A DNA stretch of 33,633 bases from CAYTCZ01 sp964436315. GTDB taxonomy: Bacteria; Actinomycetota; Thermoleophilia; Gaiellales; Gaiellaceae. Positions 16,136 to 23,453 of this stretch are shown here, piece after piece. The notes beneath the pieces were generated by a model. That model was not told the DNA's origin and did no database searches. It saw only the letters and a program-made list of their open reading frames with translations. The stretch covers positions 1 to 33,633 of the forward strand of contig CAYTCZ010000032.1 in the NCBI GenBank assembly GCA_964436315.1, read 5' to 3'. A program made the translations under genes and the position numbers. Position 1 is the first letter of the stretch; each line of letters begins with the position of its first letter.

Positions 16136-17629
16136 GTGCGCCGGGCCCGTTCACTCGCAGCCCTGTGTGTGCTGGCGGGCACCGCGGCGGTGCTCACCTT
16201 CCTCCTGAGTGGGAACGACTCTCCCCACGCGGGGAGCGGCGCCGGTTCCTGGGAGACGAGGGCCTCGAGCGCGCTGAACCGCCAGGAGGTCTCCTACGTC
16301 GCCTCAGGGGGCAAGCTCTACCTGGCCGGGGGAGGGGCGGCGCACGAGGTCTACGACCCCGCCACGAACTCCTGGAGTTTCGTCGCCTCGCTCCCGGTCG
16401 ACCTCGACCATATCCAGGGCGTAGCCCTGGACGGACGCATCTACTACATCGGCGGTCTGGCCGGCTGGCCGAGCCCGCACGTGAACACCGTCTACATCTA
16501 CGACCCGGCCACGGACAGCTTCAGCCAGGGCGCGCCGATGCCGGCCGGGCGGGGCCGGGGAGCGGGTGGGGTCGCAACCTACAACGGCAAGATCTACTAC
16601 GCGGGCGGGCTCCACGACGGCGAGGCGGTCAACTGGTTCGACGTCTACGACCCGGCCACGAACAGCTGGTCTGCCCTCCCGAACATGCCGACCGTACGCG
16701 ATCACTTCCAGGCCGCGGTCGTAAACGGCCGCTTCTACGCGATCGGGGGGCGGGATACCGACGTCGGTGCCACCACCACCGCCAACGACGTCTACGACTT
16801 CGCCACCAATAGCTGGACGGGCGGGCTTGCCCCGCTTCCCACCGCCCGCGGGGGTTTCGCCGCGGCGGTGGTCGGCTCCGAGATCCTCGTCATCGGCGGC
16901 GAGACGACCACCGTTGCCCATTCGACCGTCGAGGCCTACAACACCCAGACCAACAGTTGGCGCACCCTCGCCTCGATGCCCACCGCCCGACACGGGATTC
17001 AGGGAGCCCAGCTCGGCAATGCGATCTACATCGCAGCCGGCGGTGCCTCTCCCTTCGGTGGCAACCCCACCAAGGTGCATGAAGTGTTGTTCCCCGGCGG
17101 AGGTCCGCCTCCGCCTCCGCCTCCACCCGGACCTCCGCCTCCCCCTGGGCCGCCACCGTCCCCTGAGCCGCCACCGCCCCCAGGCGAATCGTCGGACGAC
17201 ACGGTTATTGCCACGCCTCTCGAGGACACCCTCGCTCCACGCGTTCGCGTCCGCGGCAAGAGCCTGACCGTGGGAAAGGGACGGAACATCGAGGTGCTCC
17301 TCCGGTGCCCGAAGCATGAGACTCTCGGCTGCTCAGGCAAGGTCAAGCTCGTCACGCTGAACAAGGTTCCCGCTCGGTTCGTGGCGGCCAAGAAGGCCCG
17401 GAAGCTGACGCTTGCGGCGAAGAAGTACTCGATTCCGGGCGGCCAGAACACCGTCGTCAAGATCCGGCTCCACCCCAAGCGCTACAGGGTCGTCCGGAAG
17501 ATGAAGAAGGTTCGGGTCGTCGCGATCGTGAACGGTCGCGATCTGGCGGGAAATAGCCGAAAGACACGTAAACCGCTGGTACTCAAGCTCAAGCAGCCGG
17601 CCTCGCGTTCAGCGAACCCGCCGAGCTAA
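16136..17629 (+). CDS. Secreted Kelch-repeat propeller protein with polyproline linker and shared C-terminal domain
   Basis: 497 aa, starting at a GTG 6 nt after the previous stop. The N-terminus (MRRARSLAALCVLAGTAAVLTFLLSG) is a signal peptide or anchor. Residues about 40-320 hold about six Kelch blades, recognised by repeated VYDPATNSWS-type ends and glycine doublets (KIYYAGG, RFYAIGG, EILVIGG). A proline/glycine linker (about 322-350, 17100-17190) leads to a C-terminal domain nearly identical to that of the upstream protein, with APRVRVRGKSLTVGKGRNI and the 181-bp identical block. The family shows exported carbohydrate-oxidase or adhesive propellers, but no catalytic residue can be assigned. 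The two genes look like one secretion-related operon. The stop overlaps that of the convergent phzF-like gene. Confidence 0.85.
   Translation: MRRARSLAALCVLAGTAAVLTFLLSGNDSPHAGSGAGSWETRASSALNRQEVSYVASGGKLYLAGGGAAHEVYDPATNSWSFVASLPVDLDHIQGVALDGRIYYIGGLAGWPSPHVNTVYIYDPATDSFSQGAPMPAGRGRGAGGVATYNGKIYYAGGLHDGEAVNWFDVYDPATNSWSALPNMPTVRDHFQAAVVNGRFYAIGGRDTDVGATTTANDVYDFATNSWTGGLAPLPTARGGFAAAVVGSEILVIGGETTTVAHSTVEAYNTQTNSWRTLASMPTARHGIQGAQLGNAIYIAAGGASPFGGNPTKVHEVLFPGGGPPPPPPPPGPPPPPGPPPSPEPPPPPGESSDDTVIATPLEDTLAPRVRVRGKSLTVGKGRNIEVLLRCPKHETLGCSGKVKLVTLNKVPARFVAAKKARKLTLAAKKYSIPGGQNTVVKIRLHPKRYRVVRKMKKVRVVAIVNGRDLAGNSRKTRKPLVLKLKQPASRSANPPS
17306..17486 (+). repeat. 181-bp perfect direct repeat, copy 2
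   Basis: Second copy of the 15806-15986 sequence, identical over 181 bp. The first mismatches occur at 17305 and 17487; beyond them identity drops quickly although the encoded residues stay similar. Confidence 0.97.
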
Positions 17630-18486
17630 AGTCCAAACTCGCCTCGCGCCACAATCACGGCTGCCCCACCGACTTCGACGGTCTCGACGTGCTCGGCCGA
17701 TCCGGTCGCACGCGCGTGGAGGGTGCTGGGCCTCCCGATCTCTTCACCCTGGCTGATCTCGATCTCGTCCCCGAATTTGATCTCCTGGTACCTCGCAAGG
17801 TGAAGAGCGAGCGGGCCGGCCGCAGAACCGGTGGCCGGATCTTCCCGGACTCCGGCCCCCGGAGCGAACATGCGCGTCTTCCACTCTCGACCGGAGCCGG
17901 CAAAGCAGCTGGTCCCCGCGATAGCAATGCCGTGCTCGGCGGTCAGCTCCTCGAGAGCGGCAAAGTCGGGCTCGAGACTCGCGACCGCTTCTGCGCTCTC
18001 GAGGGCAACGTAGAGGTGAAGCATCCCGTTGTCGTACAGCTCAACGGGAAGCCGGGAACGCTCGGCTCCGACTGCTTGAAGGAGATGGTCGGCACCGGCG
18101 AACTCCGAGACCGACGGAACGGGCTGCCACATCCGGCCGAAGACGATCTTGTTCTCCTCGCGTTCGAGCTCGACTGGGATGACCCCGGCGAGGGTTTCGA
18201 GGCGGACGACCGGGAGCTGCAGCGGCCCACCGAGCACGAACGCAGTCCCGAGAATGGGGTGGCCGGCGAAGCGAAGCTCGCTGGCCGGGGTGAAGATCCG
18301 AACCCGAGCCTCGGCCTCGGCGCCGGCCGGATAGACGTAGACCGTCTCGCTGAATCCGATCTCCGTTGCAATCGGCTGCAGCAGCTCCTCTGGGATATCC
18401 CGCGCGTCGGTGAAAACGGCGAGTTGGTTCCCGGACAACGGCGTGTCTGTGAAGACGTCGACGAAGACGTAGCGGTGGCGGGCCAT
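17626..18486 (-). CDS. PhzF family isomerase/epimerase-like protein
   Basis: 286 aa, the usual length. PhzF proteins share the diaminopimelate-epimerase double fold; PhzF itself isomerises dihydro-hydroxyanthranilate. Seen: VFVDVFTDTPLSGNQLAVF at the N-terminus, the catalytic acid E47 in GFSETVYV, the repeat of the fold with a FAGHPILGTAFVL motif, and the second-half FAPGAGVREDPATGSAAGPLALHL. Most members outside phenazine clusters have unknown substrates, and there are no phenazine genes here. It is convergent with the Kelch gene, the stop codons overlapping by 4 nt, and lies 33 nt beyond the end of the glycosyltransferase gene on the same strand. Confidence 0.92.
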   Translation of the reverse strand: MARHRYVFVDVFTDTPLSGNQLAVFTDARDIPEELLQPIATEIGFSETVYVYPAGAEAEARVRIFTPASELRFAGHPILGTAFVLGGPLQLPVVRLETLAGVIPVELEREENKIVFGRMWQPVPSVSEFAGADHLLQAVGAERSRLPVELYDNGMLHLYVALESAEAVASLEPDFAALEELTAEHGIAIAGTSCFAGSGREWKTRMFAPGAGVREDPATGSAAGPLALHLARYQEIKFGDEIEISQGEEIGRPSTLHARATGSAEHVETVEVGGAAVIVARGEFGL

Positions 18487-18519
18487 CCCGCGCCACTCTA
18501 TCCACGCGGGACGCCCGAG

Positions 18520-19446
18520 CTAATGGAAGAACGGCTCTCTGAACGCTGGGCCGAGTTCGCGCGGCCCCCACCGATTTCGGATCGCGTCGAGCAGCCCGAG
18601 CACACCGGCCCTTGTTGGCCTCAGGTCCATCCGAAGAATGCCCTTGAAGCTGATCGCGCGACGAAGCATCGCGGGATTCTTTGCGACGACCAAGAGCGGG
18701 TGTTCGCCGTGGAGTTTGCGGCGAAAGAGCAGCCGGTTTCGGACCAGGTAGTAGGCGGCCTGAGGAGTCTCATAGCCGAGAGTTGATCCTCCCTTATGGA
18801 GAACGCTGGCGGTGCACACGAGGCCTAACTCCCAGCCGGCGCGACGAACTCGTTCGGCGAGATCCTCCTCGTCGAAGTAGTGGTAGTACGCCTCGTCGAA
18901 GAGTCCGACCTCGGCAAGCGTCTGCCCTCTGACCATGAAACTCGCGCCGCGGATGACGTCGGCGCGGTGCCACGATCCGTTGCCGGAGCATCCGTGACAC
19001 CGAACAGGTCGTCTCCGCCCATCCTCGATCACAAACGCGGCGTTCCAATCTTCCTTTGTGTCCATACCGAGCTCTCGTGAAACGAACGCTCCGAGTCGAG
19101 GGTCGGCCTCCCCGGCCTCGACGAGCGCGCGGAGCGCGCGCGGCTCCACCGCGGTGTCGTTGTCAAGCAGCCAGACGTACTTTGCGCCCGCCTTTAGAGC
19201 GCGTCGCAGGCCCGCGTTGTTTCCGTGCGCGACGCCCGCATTCGTCTCGATCCTCAGGATCTCGAGATCCGGATGGCGATCACGCAGGCGCTCGCCCGAG
19301 CCGTCGGTCGATCCGTTGTCGACAACGAGGACTCGATGGTTCTCGTAGTCGAGGTGTTTCAGTGATTCAAGACAGCGCTCGGTGTCTTCGAATCCGTTCC
19401 AGTGCAGAACGTTGACGTAGACGAGTGGTGGGCCTTGGTCGCTCAC
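18520..19446 (-). CDS. Family 2 glycosyltransferase (rhamnosyltransferase-like)
   Basis: 308 aa GT-A enzyme that transfers a sugar from a nucleotide donor. Seen: VYVNVLHWNGFEDTERCLESL, the nucleotide-binding VLVVDNGSTDGSG, GNNAGLRRAL, and the metal-binding DxD as LLDNDTAV. A YYHYFDEEDLAERVRRAGW acceptor-side motif is typical of WbbL-type rhamnosyltransferases. The frame is open from 19509, but the GTG at 19446 overlaps the stop of the upstream gene (GTGA) and gives the family-typical short N-terminus (VSDQGPPLVYVNV), so it is preferred. It is the last gene of the minus-strand glycan block after the RmlC-like epimerase. Confidence 0.88.
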   Translation of the reverse strand: MSDQGPPLVYVNVLHWNGFEDTERCLESLKHLDYENHRVLVVDNGSTDGSGERLRDRHPDLEILRIETNAGVAHGNNAGLRRALKAGAKYVWLLDNDTAVEPRALRALVEAGEADPRLGAFVSRELGMDTKEDWNAAFVIEDGRRRPVRCHGCSGNGSWHRADVIRGASFMVRGQTLAEVGLFDEAYYHYFDEEDLAERVRRAGWELGLVCTASVLHKGGSTLGYETPQAAYYLVRNRLLFRRKLHGEHPLLVVAKNPAMLRRAISFKGILRMDLRPTRAGVLGLLDAIRNRWGPRELGPAFREPFFH

Positions 19447-20036
19447 GCCGAGACGCCACCGTCGCGGCCGTCGCCCGACACCAGGACGAGCTTCCGCTCG
19501 CTCGGCCATGGCACAAGGTCAGGCCAGGATTGGTCTTTGCTCGAGATAACGGCAACGTCGCCTGGCCAGTCGATGCCGAGCCGAGCGTCGTCCCACCGGA
19601 TCCCGCGGGCGGCCTTCGCGACGTAGAACTGGTTCATCAGGTAAAAGACTTCGGTGGCAGCGTCGAGAGTGAGGTAGCCATGCGCGAAACCCTCCGGAAC
19701 GTAGAGCGAGCGTCCATTTGCGGCGGAGAGCTCAACACCGATCCACTCGAGATAGCCCGGTGAGTCTGGTCTCAGATCGACGATGACGTCGTAGATCGAT
19801 CCGGCGATGCAGCGAACGATCTTCGCTTCTGCGAACGGTGGAAGCTGATAGTGGAGTCCACGTAGCGTTCCCTTCGCCTCGTTGAAAGCCACGCTGGCCT
19901 GAGCAATCTCGAACTCGATTCCGGTCGCCTCGAGCTCACGGGCGCAGTACGCGCGCGCGAAGTATCCGCGGCTGTCGTGATGAGGCTCTGACTCGATGAT
20001 GTAGGAGCCGGGCAGCGCTGTTTCTCTGAAGATCAC
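19443..20036 (-). CDS. dTDP-4-dehydrorhamnose 3,5-epimerase (RmlC)-like
   Basis: 197 aa cupin-fold sugar epimerase acting on 4-keto-6-deoxy nucleotide sugars. Seen: IESEPHHDSRGYFARAY, then QASVAFNEAKGTLRGLHYQ with the catalytic-base histidine at residue 62, the position it has in RmlC when the GTG at 20036 is used, and SLYVPEGFAHGYLTL. An ATG at 20069 would overlap the upstream gene by 37 nt; the GTG at 20036 overlaps its stop by four (GTGA), as elsewhere in this region. The rest of the rml pathway (RmlA, B, D) is not visible, so it may act on another sugar, for example a CDP-linked intermediate from the 6.5-kb nucleotidyltransferase. Confidence 0.87.
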   Translation of the reverse strand: MIFRETALPGSYIIESEPHHDSRGYFARAYCARELEATGIEFEIAQASVAFNEAKGTLRGLHYQLPPFAEAKIVRCIAGSIYDVIVDLRPDSPGYLEWIGVELSAANGRSLYVPEGFAHGYLTLDAATEVFYLMNQFYVAKAARGIRWDDARLGIDWPGDVAVISSKDQSWPDLVPWPSERKLVLVSGDGRDGGVSA

Positions 20037-21103
20037 GTGCCGACCAGACTCCGAGTCGGAAGCGCCCATCGGAGCTCGGCGGTCAGTCGTCCCTCCCGAC
20101 GCAATTCCTCGAGGGCAACGAGACGAATAAGCCGCGAGCTGTGAAAATTCGGATCGCCAAACCCGGCGTCAGCAAGACCGCCTAAGAGGTCGTCGATTGC
20201 TTCTTCGAGTCCGACCTTGGGCTGAGACTCCGGCGCGAGCGACTTGAACAGGTCAAAGCCGACGCGGTAGGAGCGAGGATCCGGCCCACCGTCCGCGGCA
20301 AAGACGATCTCCGCACCAGGAACCGCCTCTGCGACCGCCTCGGCGAGTTCCCGGACCTGATAGTTCCACGAGCTGGTCCCGACGTTGAGGACGAGGTGCG
20401 GCCCACCCACGGTCGCCGACCGATCGAGCGCCCAGTCAATCGCCCGCGCCATGTCCCTGACGTGGATGAGCGGGCGCCATGGCGTCCCATCACTCAAGAT
20501 CAGGATTGAGCCGTTCACGAGAGCGGACGCCACGAAATCGTTGAGGACGAGATCGAGACGGATCCGATCGCTGAAGCCACAGGCAGTCGCAAACCGAAGA
20601 CAGGTCACGGCGAAGTCGTCGTCAGCCAACTCAAGTAGGTCAGCTTCGGCCGCGAGCTTCGACTGCGCGTACGCCGTCAGCGGATCGACCGGCGACTGCT
20701 CCGAACGGTGCACGTCCGAGCCAGTTCCGTACACACTGCAGCTCGAGGCGAAGACGAACGATCGGACTCCCTCGTCTCTGGCCTGGCGCGCCAGCTCGAT
20801 CGAAGCGCGGTGGTTGATCTCCCACGTCGCCTCTGTGAACGCGTTGCCGATTGGGTCGTTGGAGATGGCGGCGAGGTGAACGATCGAATCGATCCCGCGA
20901 AAGAAACCGGGCTCGAGACTCCGCACGTCGGCGAAGTGCTGGTTGTCGACTCGGCCTTCGAGGTCGGGAAGACCGGGGGCGCGGCAATGGGCGAAGTAAC
21001 CGGCATCGAGCCCGGAAAGCCGAATGCCCGGCCGGGTCGCGCGCAAGCGCGCGACCACTTGCGGCCCCACATACCCCATGTTTCCCGTGACAAGCGCTTG
21101 CAT
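20033..21103 (-). CDS. NAD-dependent epimerase/dehydratase (extended SDR)
   Basis: 356 aa from the ATG at 21103, which places the dinucleotide motif TGNMGYVG (G7, G10, G13) right at the N-terminus; the frame is open further to 21145, but those residues are basic and unlike the family. The catalytic tyrosine/lysine pair is Y145 and K149 in LTAYAQSK, with serines in FVFASSCSVYG. LVLNDFVASALVNGSILILSDGTPWRPLIHVRDMARA is the extended-SDR sugar-binding region. Such proteins are nucleotide-sugar 4-epimerases, 4,6-dehydratases or 4-reductases; which one cannot be read. It heads the three-gene glycan block and is divergent from the phosphatase/ABC genes, with 218 nt between. Confidence 0.88.
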   Translation of the reverse strand: MQALVTGNMGYVGPQVVARLRATRPGIRLSGLDAGYFAHCRAPGLPDLEGRVDNQHFADVRSLEPGFFRGIDSIVHLAAISNDPIGNAFTEATWEINHRASIELARQARDEGVRSFVFASSCSVYGTGSDVHRSEQSPVDPLTAYAQSKLAAEADLLELADDDFAVTCLRFATACGFSDRIRLDLVLNDFVASALVNGSILILSDGTPWRPLIHVRDMARAIDWALDRSATVGGPHLVLNVGTSSWNYQVRELAEAVAEAVPGAEIVFAADGGPDPRSYRVGFDLFKSLAPESQPKVGLEEAIDDLLGGLADAGFGDPNFHSSRLIRLVALEELRREGRLTAELRWALPTRSLVGT

Positions 21104-21321
21104 GCGTCGGTGGGCCTGAGACGGCCAGCGACGCGGCCCCCTCATGGTCCTCGTTACTCATTCTCGGCCTCTGGACGGCCTACGCTCTTTCCGATGGTCC
21201 TGTCGAGCCCGGTCTATGGGGTGGGACCTGACCGGTACCGTCATCCGAGGGCATCCGGCAGTCGCGATGCCATCCCGGGGGTATTCTGGAGCTAGTGGCC
21301 GCTCCGGTAAATCCCCACTAA

Positions 21322-21735
21322 ATGAAGCTCTTGCTGGTGCGCCACGCGGAGGCAGCAGCTGGGAGCCCGGACGAGCTCAGGCCTCTGACCTCCACCGGCC
21401 GGGAGCAGGCGCGCTCGCTGGGAGCCCAGCTGCGCGACTCGGGGTTCGAAGCCGATGCACTCCTGACCAGCCCACTCCTGCGCGCCCGCGAGACCGGGGA
21501 ACTACTCGGCCGCGAGCTTGACCTCCTGCCCCAAACGGACGAGCGACTGGCACCCGGCGCGGATGCCGGGGGCGTCACAAGCGTTGTCCGTGACCATGGC
21601 AACACGGTGATCGCGGTGGCCCACCAGCCCGACTGTTCGCGGATCGCGGCGGCGTTGACCGGCGAGCCGGAGCCGGGATTCCCGCCGGCCGGGAGCATCG
21701 CGATACCCCTCGATGGGCCACCCGACGAGCAATGA
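21322..21735 (+). CDS. SixA-type histidine phosphatase
   Basis: 137 aa, the compact size of SixA. The N-terminus MKLLLVRHAEA gives the phospho-accepting H8; LTSPLLRARETGELL supplies the second arginine, and VIAVAHQPDCSRIAAAL the late catalytic histidine, followed by PAGSIAIPLD as in SixA. SixA removes phosphate from phosphohistidine on histidine-containing phosphotransfer proteins; some relatives act on small molecules. The stop overlaps the start of the ABC ATPase gene (ATGA). The 218-nt divergent gap upstream should hold its promoter; I see no convincing hexamer pair. Confidence 0.85.
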   Translation: MKLLLVRHAEAAAGSPDELRPLTSTGREQARSLGAQLRDSGFEADALLTSPLLRARETGELLGRELDLLPQTDERLAPGADAGGVTSVVRDHGNTVIAVAHQPDCSRIAAALTGEPEPGFPPAGSIAIPLDGPPDEQ

Positions 21736-22592
21736 GTGCGATTCGGGTCCAAGCGCTGCGGAAGTCATACGGCTCGCGAGAAGTCCTCCACGGCCTTCAT
21801 TTCGACGTCGAGGCCGGCGAGGTCTTCGCGCTCCTGGGGCCAAACGGCGCCGGCAAGACCACCACAGTCGAGATCCTCGAGGGCTATCGGACGCGCGACG
21901 GCGGCACCGTCAGCGTGCTCGGACAGGATCCCGAGGATCGGGGCCACGACATGAAGTCGCGCATCGGCATCGTTCTCCAGTCGTCCGCCGTCTATCCCAA
22001 TCTGACCGTCCTCGAAACGCTCGAGCTCTTCGCCGGCTACTTCCCAAGTTCGCGCGACCCAGACGAGGTCGTCAGCCTCGTTGAACTCGAGGAAAAACGG
22101 GACAGTCGAGTGCGCCTACTGTCAGGCGGGCAGAAGCGTCGGCTCGATCTCGGCCTCGCGCTCGTTGGCGACCCTGACCTCATCTTCATGGACGAGCCGA
22201 CGACCGGCTTCGATCCGGGCGCTCGGCTCAGGGCATGGGAGACGATTCGGGGCCTGCGGGCCCTTGGCAAGACGATCCTGCTCACGACCCACTACATGGA
22301 AGAGGCACAGGCCCTGGCCGATCGGATTGCCTTTCTCCGCGCCGGCCATATTGCCGCGATCGGTGCGCCCCGTGATCTGCTCGCCGGAGCCACCGTCGAA
22401 ATTCGGTACGTCCGTGACGGCGAGGAGGTCGTAATCGATACCGATGATCCGACCAGAACACTCCACGAGCTCACGTCTCAGGCGCTCGCCGACGGGGTCG
22501 AGCTCGAGGAAATCGAAGTTCGCCGGCGGACGCTCGAAGACCTGTACCACGAAGTCACGTCCGAGAGCGAGTTCTCGCAGGAGAGAGCGTGA
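21732..22592 (+). CDS. ABC transporter ATP-binding protein (ABC-2 export type)
   Basis: 286 aa. Walker A is GPNGAGKTTT (36-45), the signature is LLSGGQKRRLDLGLA, Walker B is LIFMDEPTTGFDP, and the switch histidine is in LLTTHYMEEAQ. After residue 220 a tail of about 65 residues (EIRYVRDGEEVVIDTDD...) is typical of DrrA/NatA-like exporter ATPases. It forms a pair with the permease that follows, overlapping by 4 nt (GTGA). Exported substrate unknown: drug, lipid or glycan precursor. Confidence 0.95.
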   Translation: MSAIRVQALRKSYGSREVLHGLHFDVEAGEVFALLGPNGAGKTTTVEILEGYRTRDGGTVSVLGQDPEDRGHDMKSRIGIVLQSSAVYPNLTVLETLELFAGYFPSSRDPDEVVSLVELEEKRDSRVRLLSGGQKRRLDLGLALVGDPDLIFMDEPTTGFDPGARLRAWETIRGLRALGKTILLTTHYMEEAQALADRIAFLRAGHIAAIGAPRDLLAGATVEIRYVRDGEEVVIDTDDPTRTLHELTSQALADGVELEEIEVRRRTLEDLYHEVTSESEFSQERA

Positions 22593-23353
22593 CGGTCATG
22601 AGTGCTTCGCTCCTCGGGCACGAACTCCGCGCCCAACAACGGATCTTCTGGCGCAACCGTGAAGCCGCGTTCTTCACGTTTGCCCTGCCCCTCATCTTCA
22701 TCGTCCTCCTCGGCTCGGTATACGGCGACAACGACATCGACGGGGTGAGCGCCGCGACGTACCTGCTCGCCGGGATGATCGGCTACGGAATTGCGGCGAC
22801 CGCATTCGCCGGCCTCGCGATCTCGATGGTTATTCGACGCGAGTCAGGAGTCCTGAAACGAGTGCGTGGCACTCCGATGCCTACGTCCGCCTACCTCGCC
22901 GCCGTGATCGGTTCGGTCTTTGTGGTTCTCGGTATTCAGTTGGGAGGACTTCTCCTGCTCGGCCGCTACGTTGTCGACGCGGACTGGCCGTCCTCATTCG
23001 GCATCCTCATCGGCTCGGTGATTCTCGGAACGGCGTCGTTTGCCGCGCTCGGTCTTGCGATCACAGCGGCGATTCGGAGCGACGAAGGCGCATCGGCTGT
23101 GGTCAATGCGATCTTCCTCCCGATGGCCTTCATTTCCGGCGTGTTCTTCTCGACGAACACCCTTCCTGACTTCCTCGAAGCAATCTCTCAAATCCTGCCT
23201 TTGACGATGCTTCTCGAGCTGATTCGCGCCGCGTTCCTCGACGATGCGTCCACGGCGGAATACGCGGGATCGATCGGCGGTCTGGTCGGCTGGGGCATCT
23301 GCGGTCTGGTGGCCGCGATTCGCTGGTTCCGCTGGGAACCACGTTTCGCCTGA
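22589..23353 (+). CDS. ABC-2 type transporter permease
   Basis: 254 aa with six hydrophobic segments: one after FFTFALPLIFIVLLG, then groups around AATYLLAGMIGYGIAATAFAGLAISMVIRRESGVLKRVRGTPMP (the ABC-2 coupling-helix hallmark), VIGSVFVVLGIQLGG, FGILIGSVILGTASFAALGLAITA, and a last pair near FLPMAFISGVFFSTNTLPDFLEAISQILPLT. It starts at GTG 22589 overlapping the ATPase stop; an ATG three codons on is possible. Partner of the upstream ATPase. Confidence 0.93.
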   Translation: MTVMSASLLGHELRAQQRIFWRNREAAFFTFALPLIFIVLLGSVYGDNDIDGVSAATYLLAGMIGYGIAATAFAGLAISMVIRRESGVLKRVRGTPMPTSAYLAAVIGSVFVVLGIQLGGLLLLGRYVVDADWPSSFGILIGSVILGTASFAALGLAITAAIRSDEGASAVVNAIFLPMAFISGVFFSTNTLPDFLEAISQILPLTMLLELIRAAFLDDASTAEYAGSIGGLVGWGICGLVAAIRWFRWEPRFA

Positions 23354-23453
23354 TCGCTGAGGAGCCGATTCAGCTTGCGCAAACGTCGATCGTGGATGAA
23401 GCTTCACCCGGCATGACGACATCTCTTGTCGAAACAGGAGCGTTCTCGGCCCG

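Noticed and set aside
16304..17317. 337-codon minus-strand frame opposite the Kelch gene
   Set aside because: Arg/Gly/Val-rich shadow without motifs; the Kelch blades on the plus strand explain the sequence.
17689..18786. 365-codon plus-strand frame across the phzF-like and glycosyltransferase genes
   Set aside because: It runs antisense through two genes with intact catalytic motifs and has no protein-like pattern itself.
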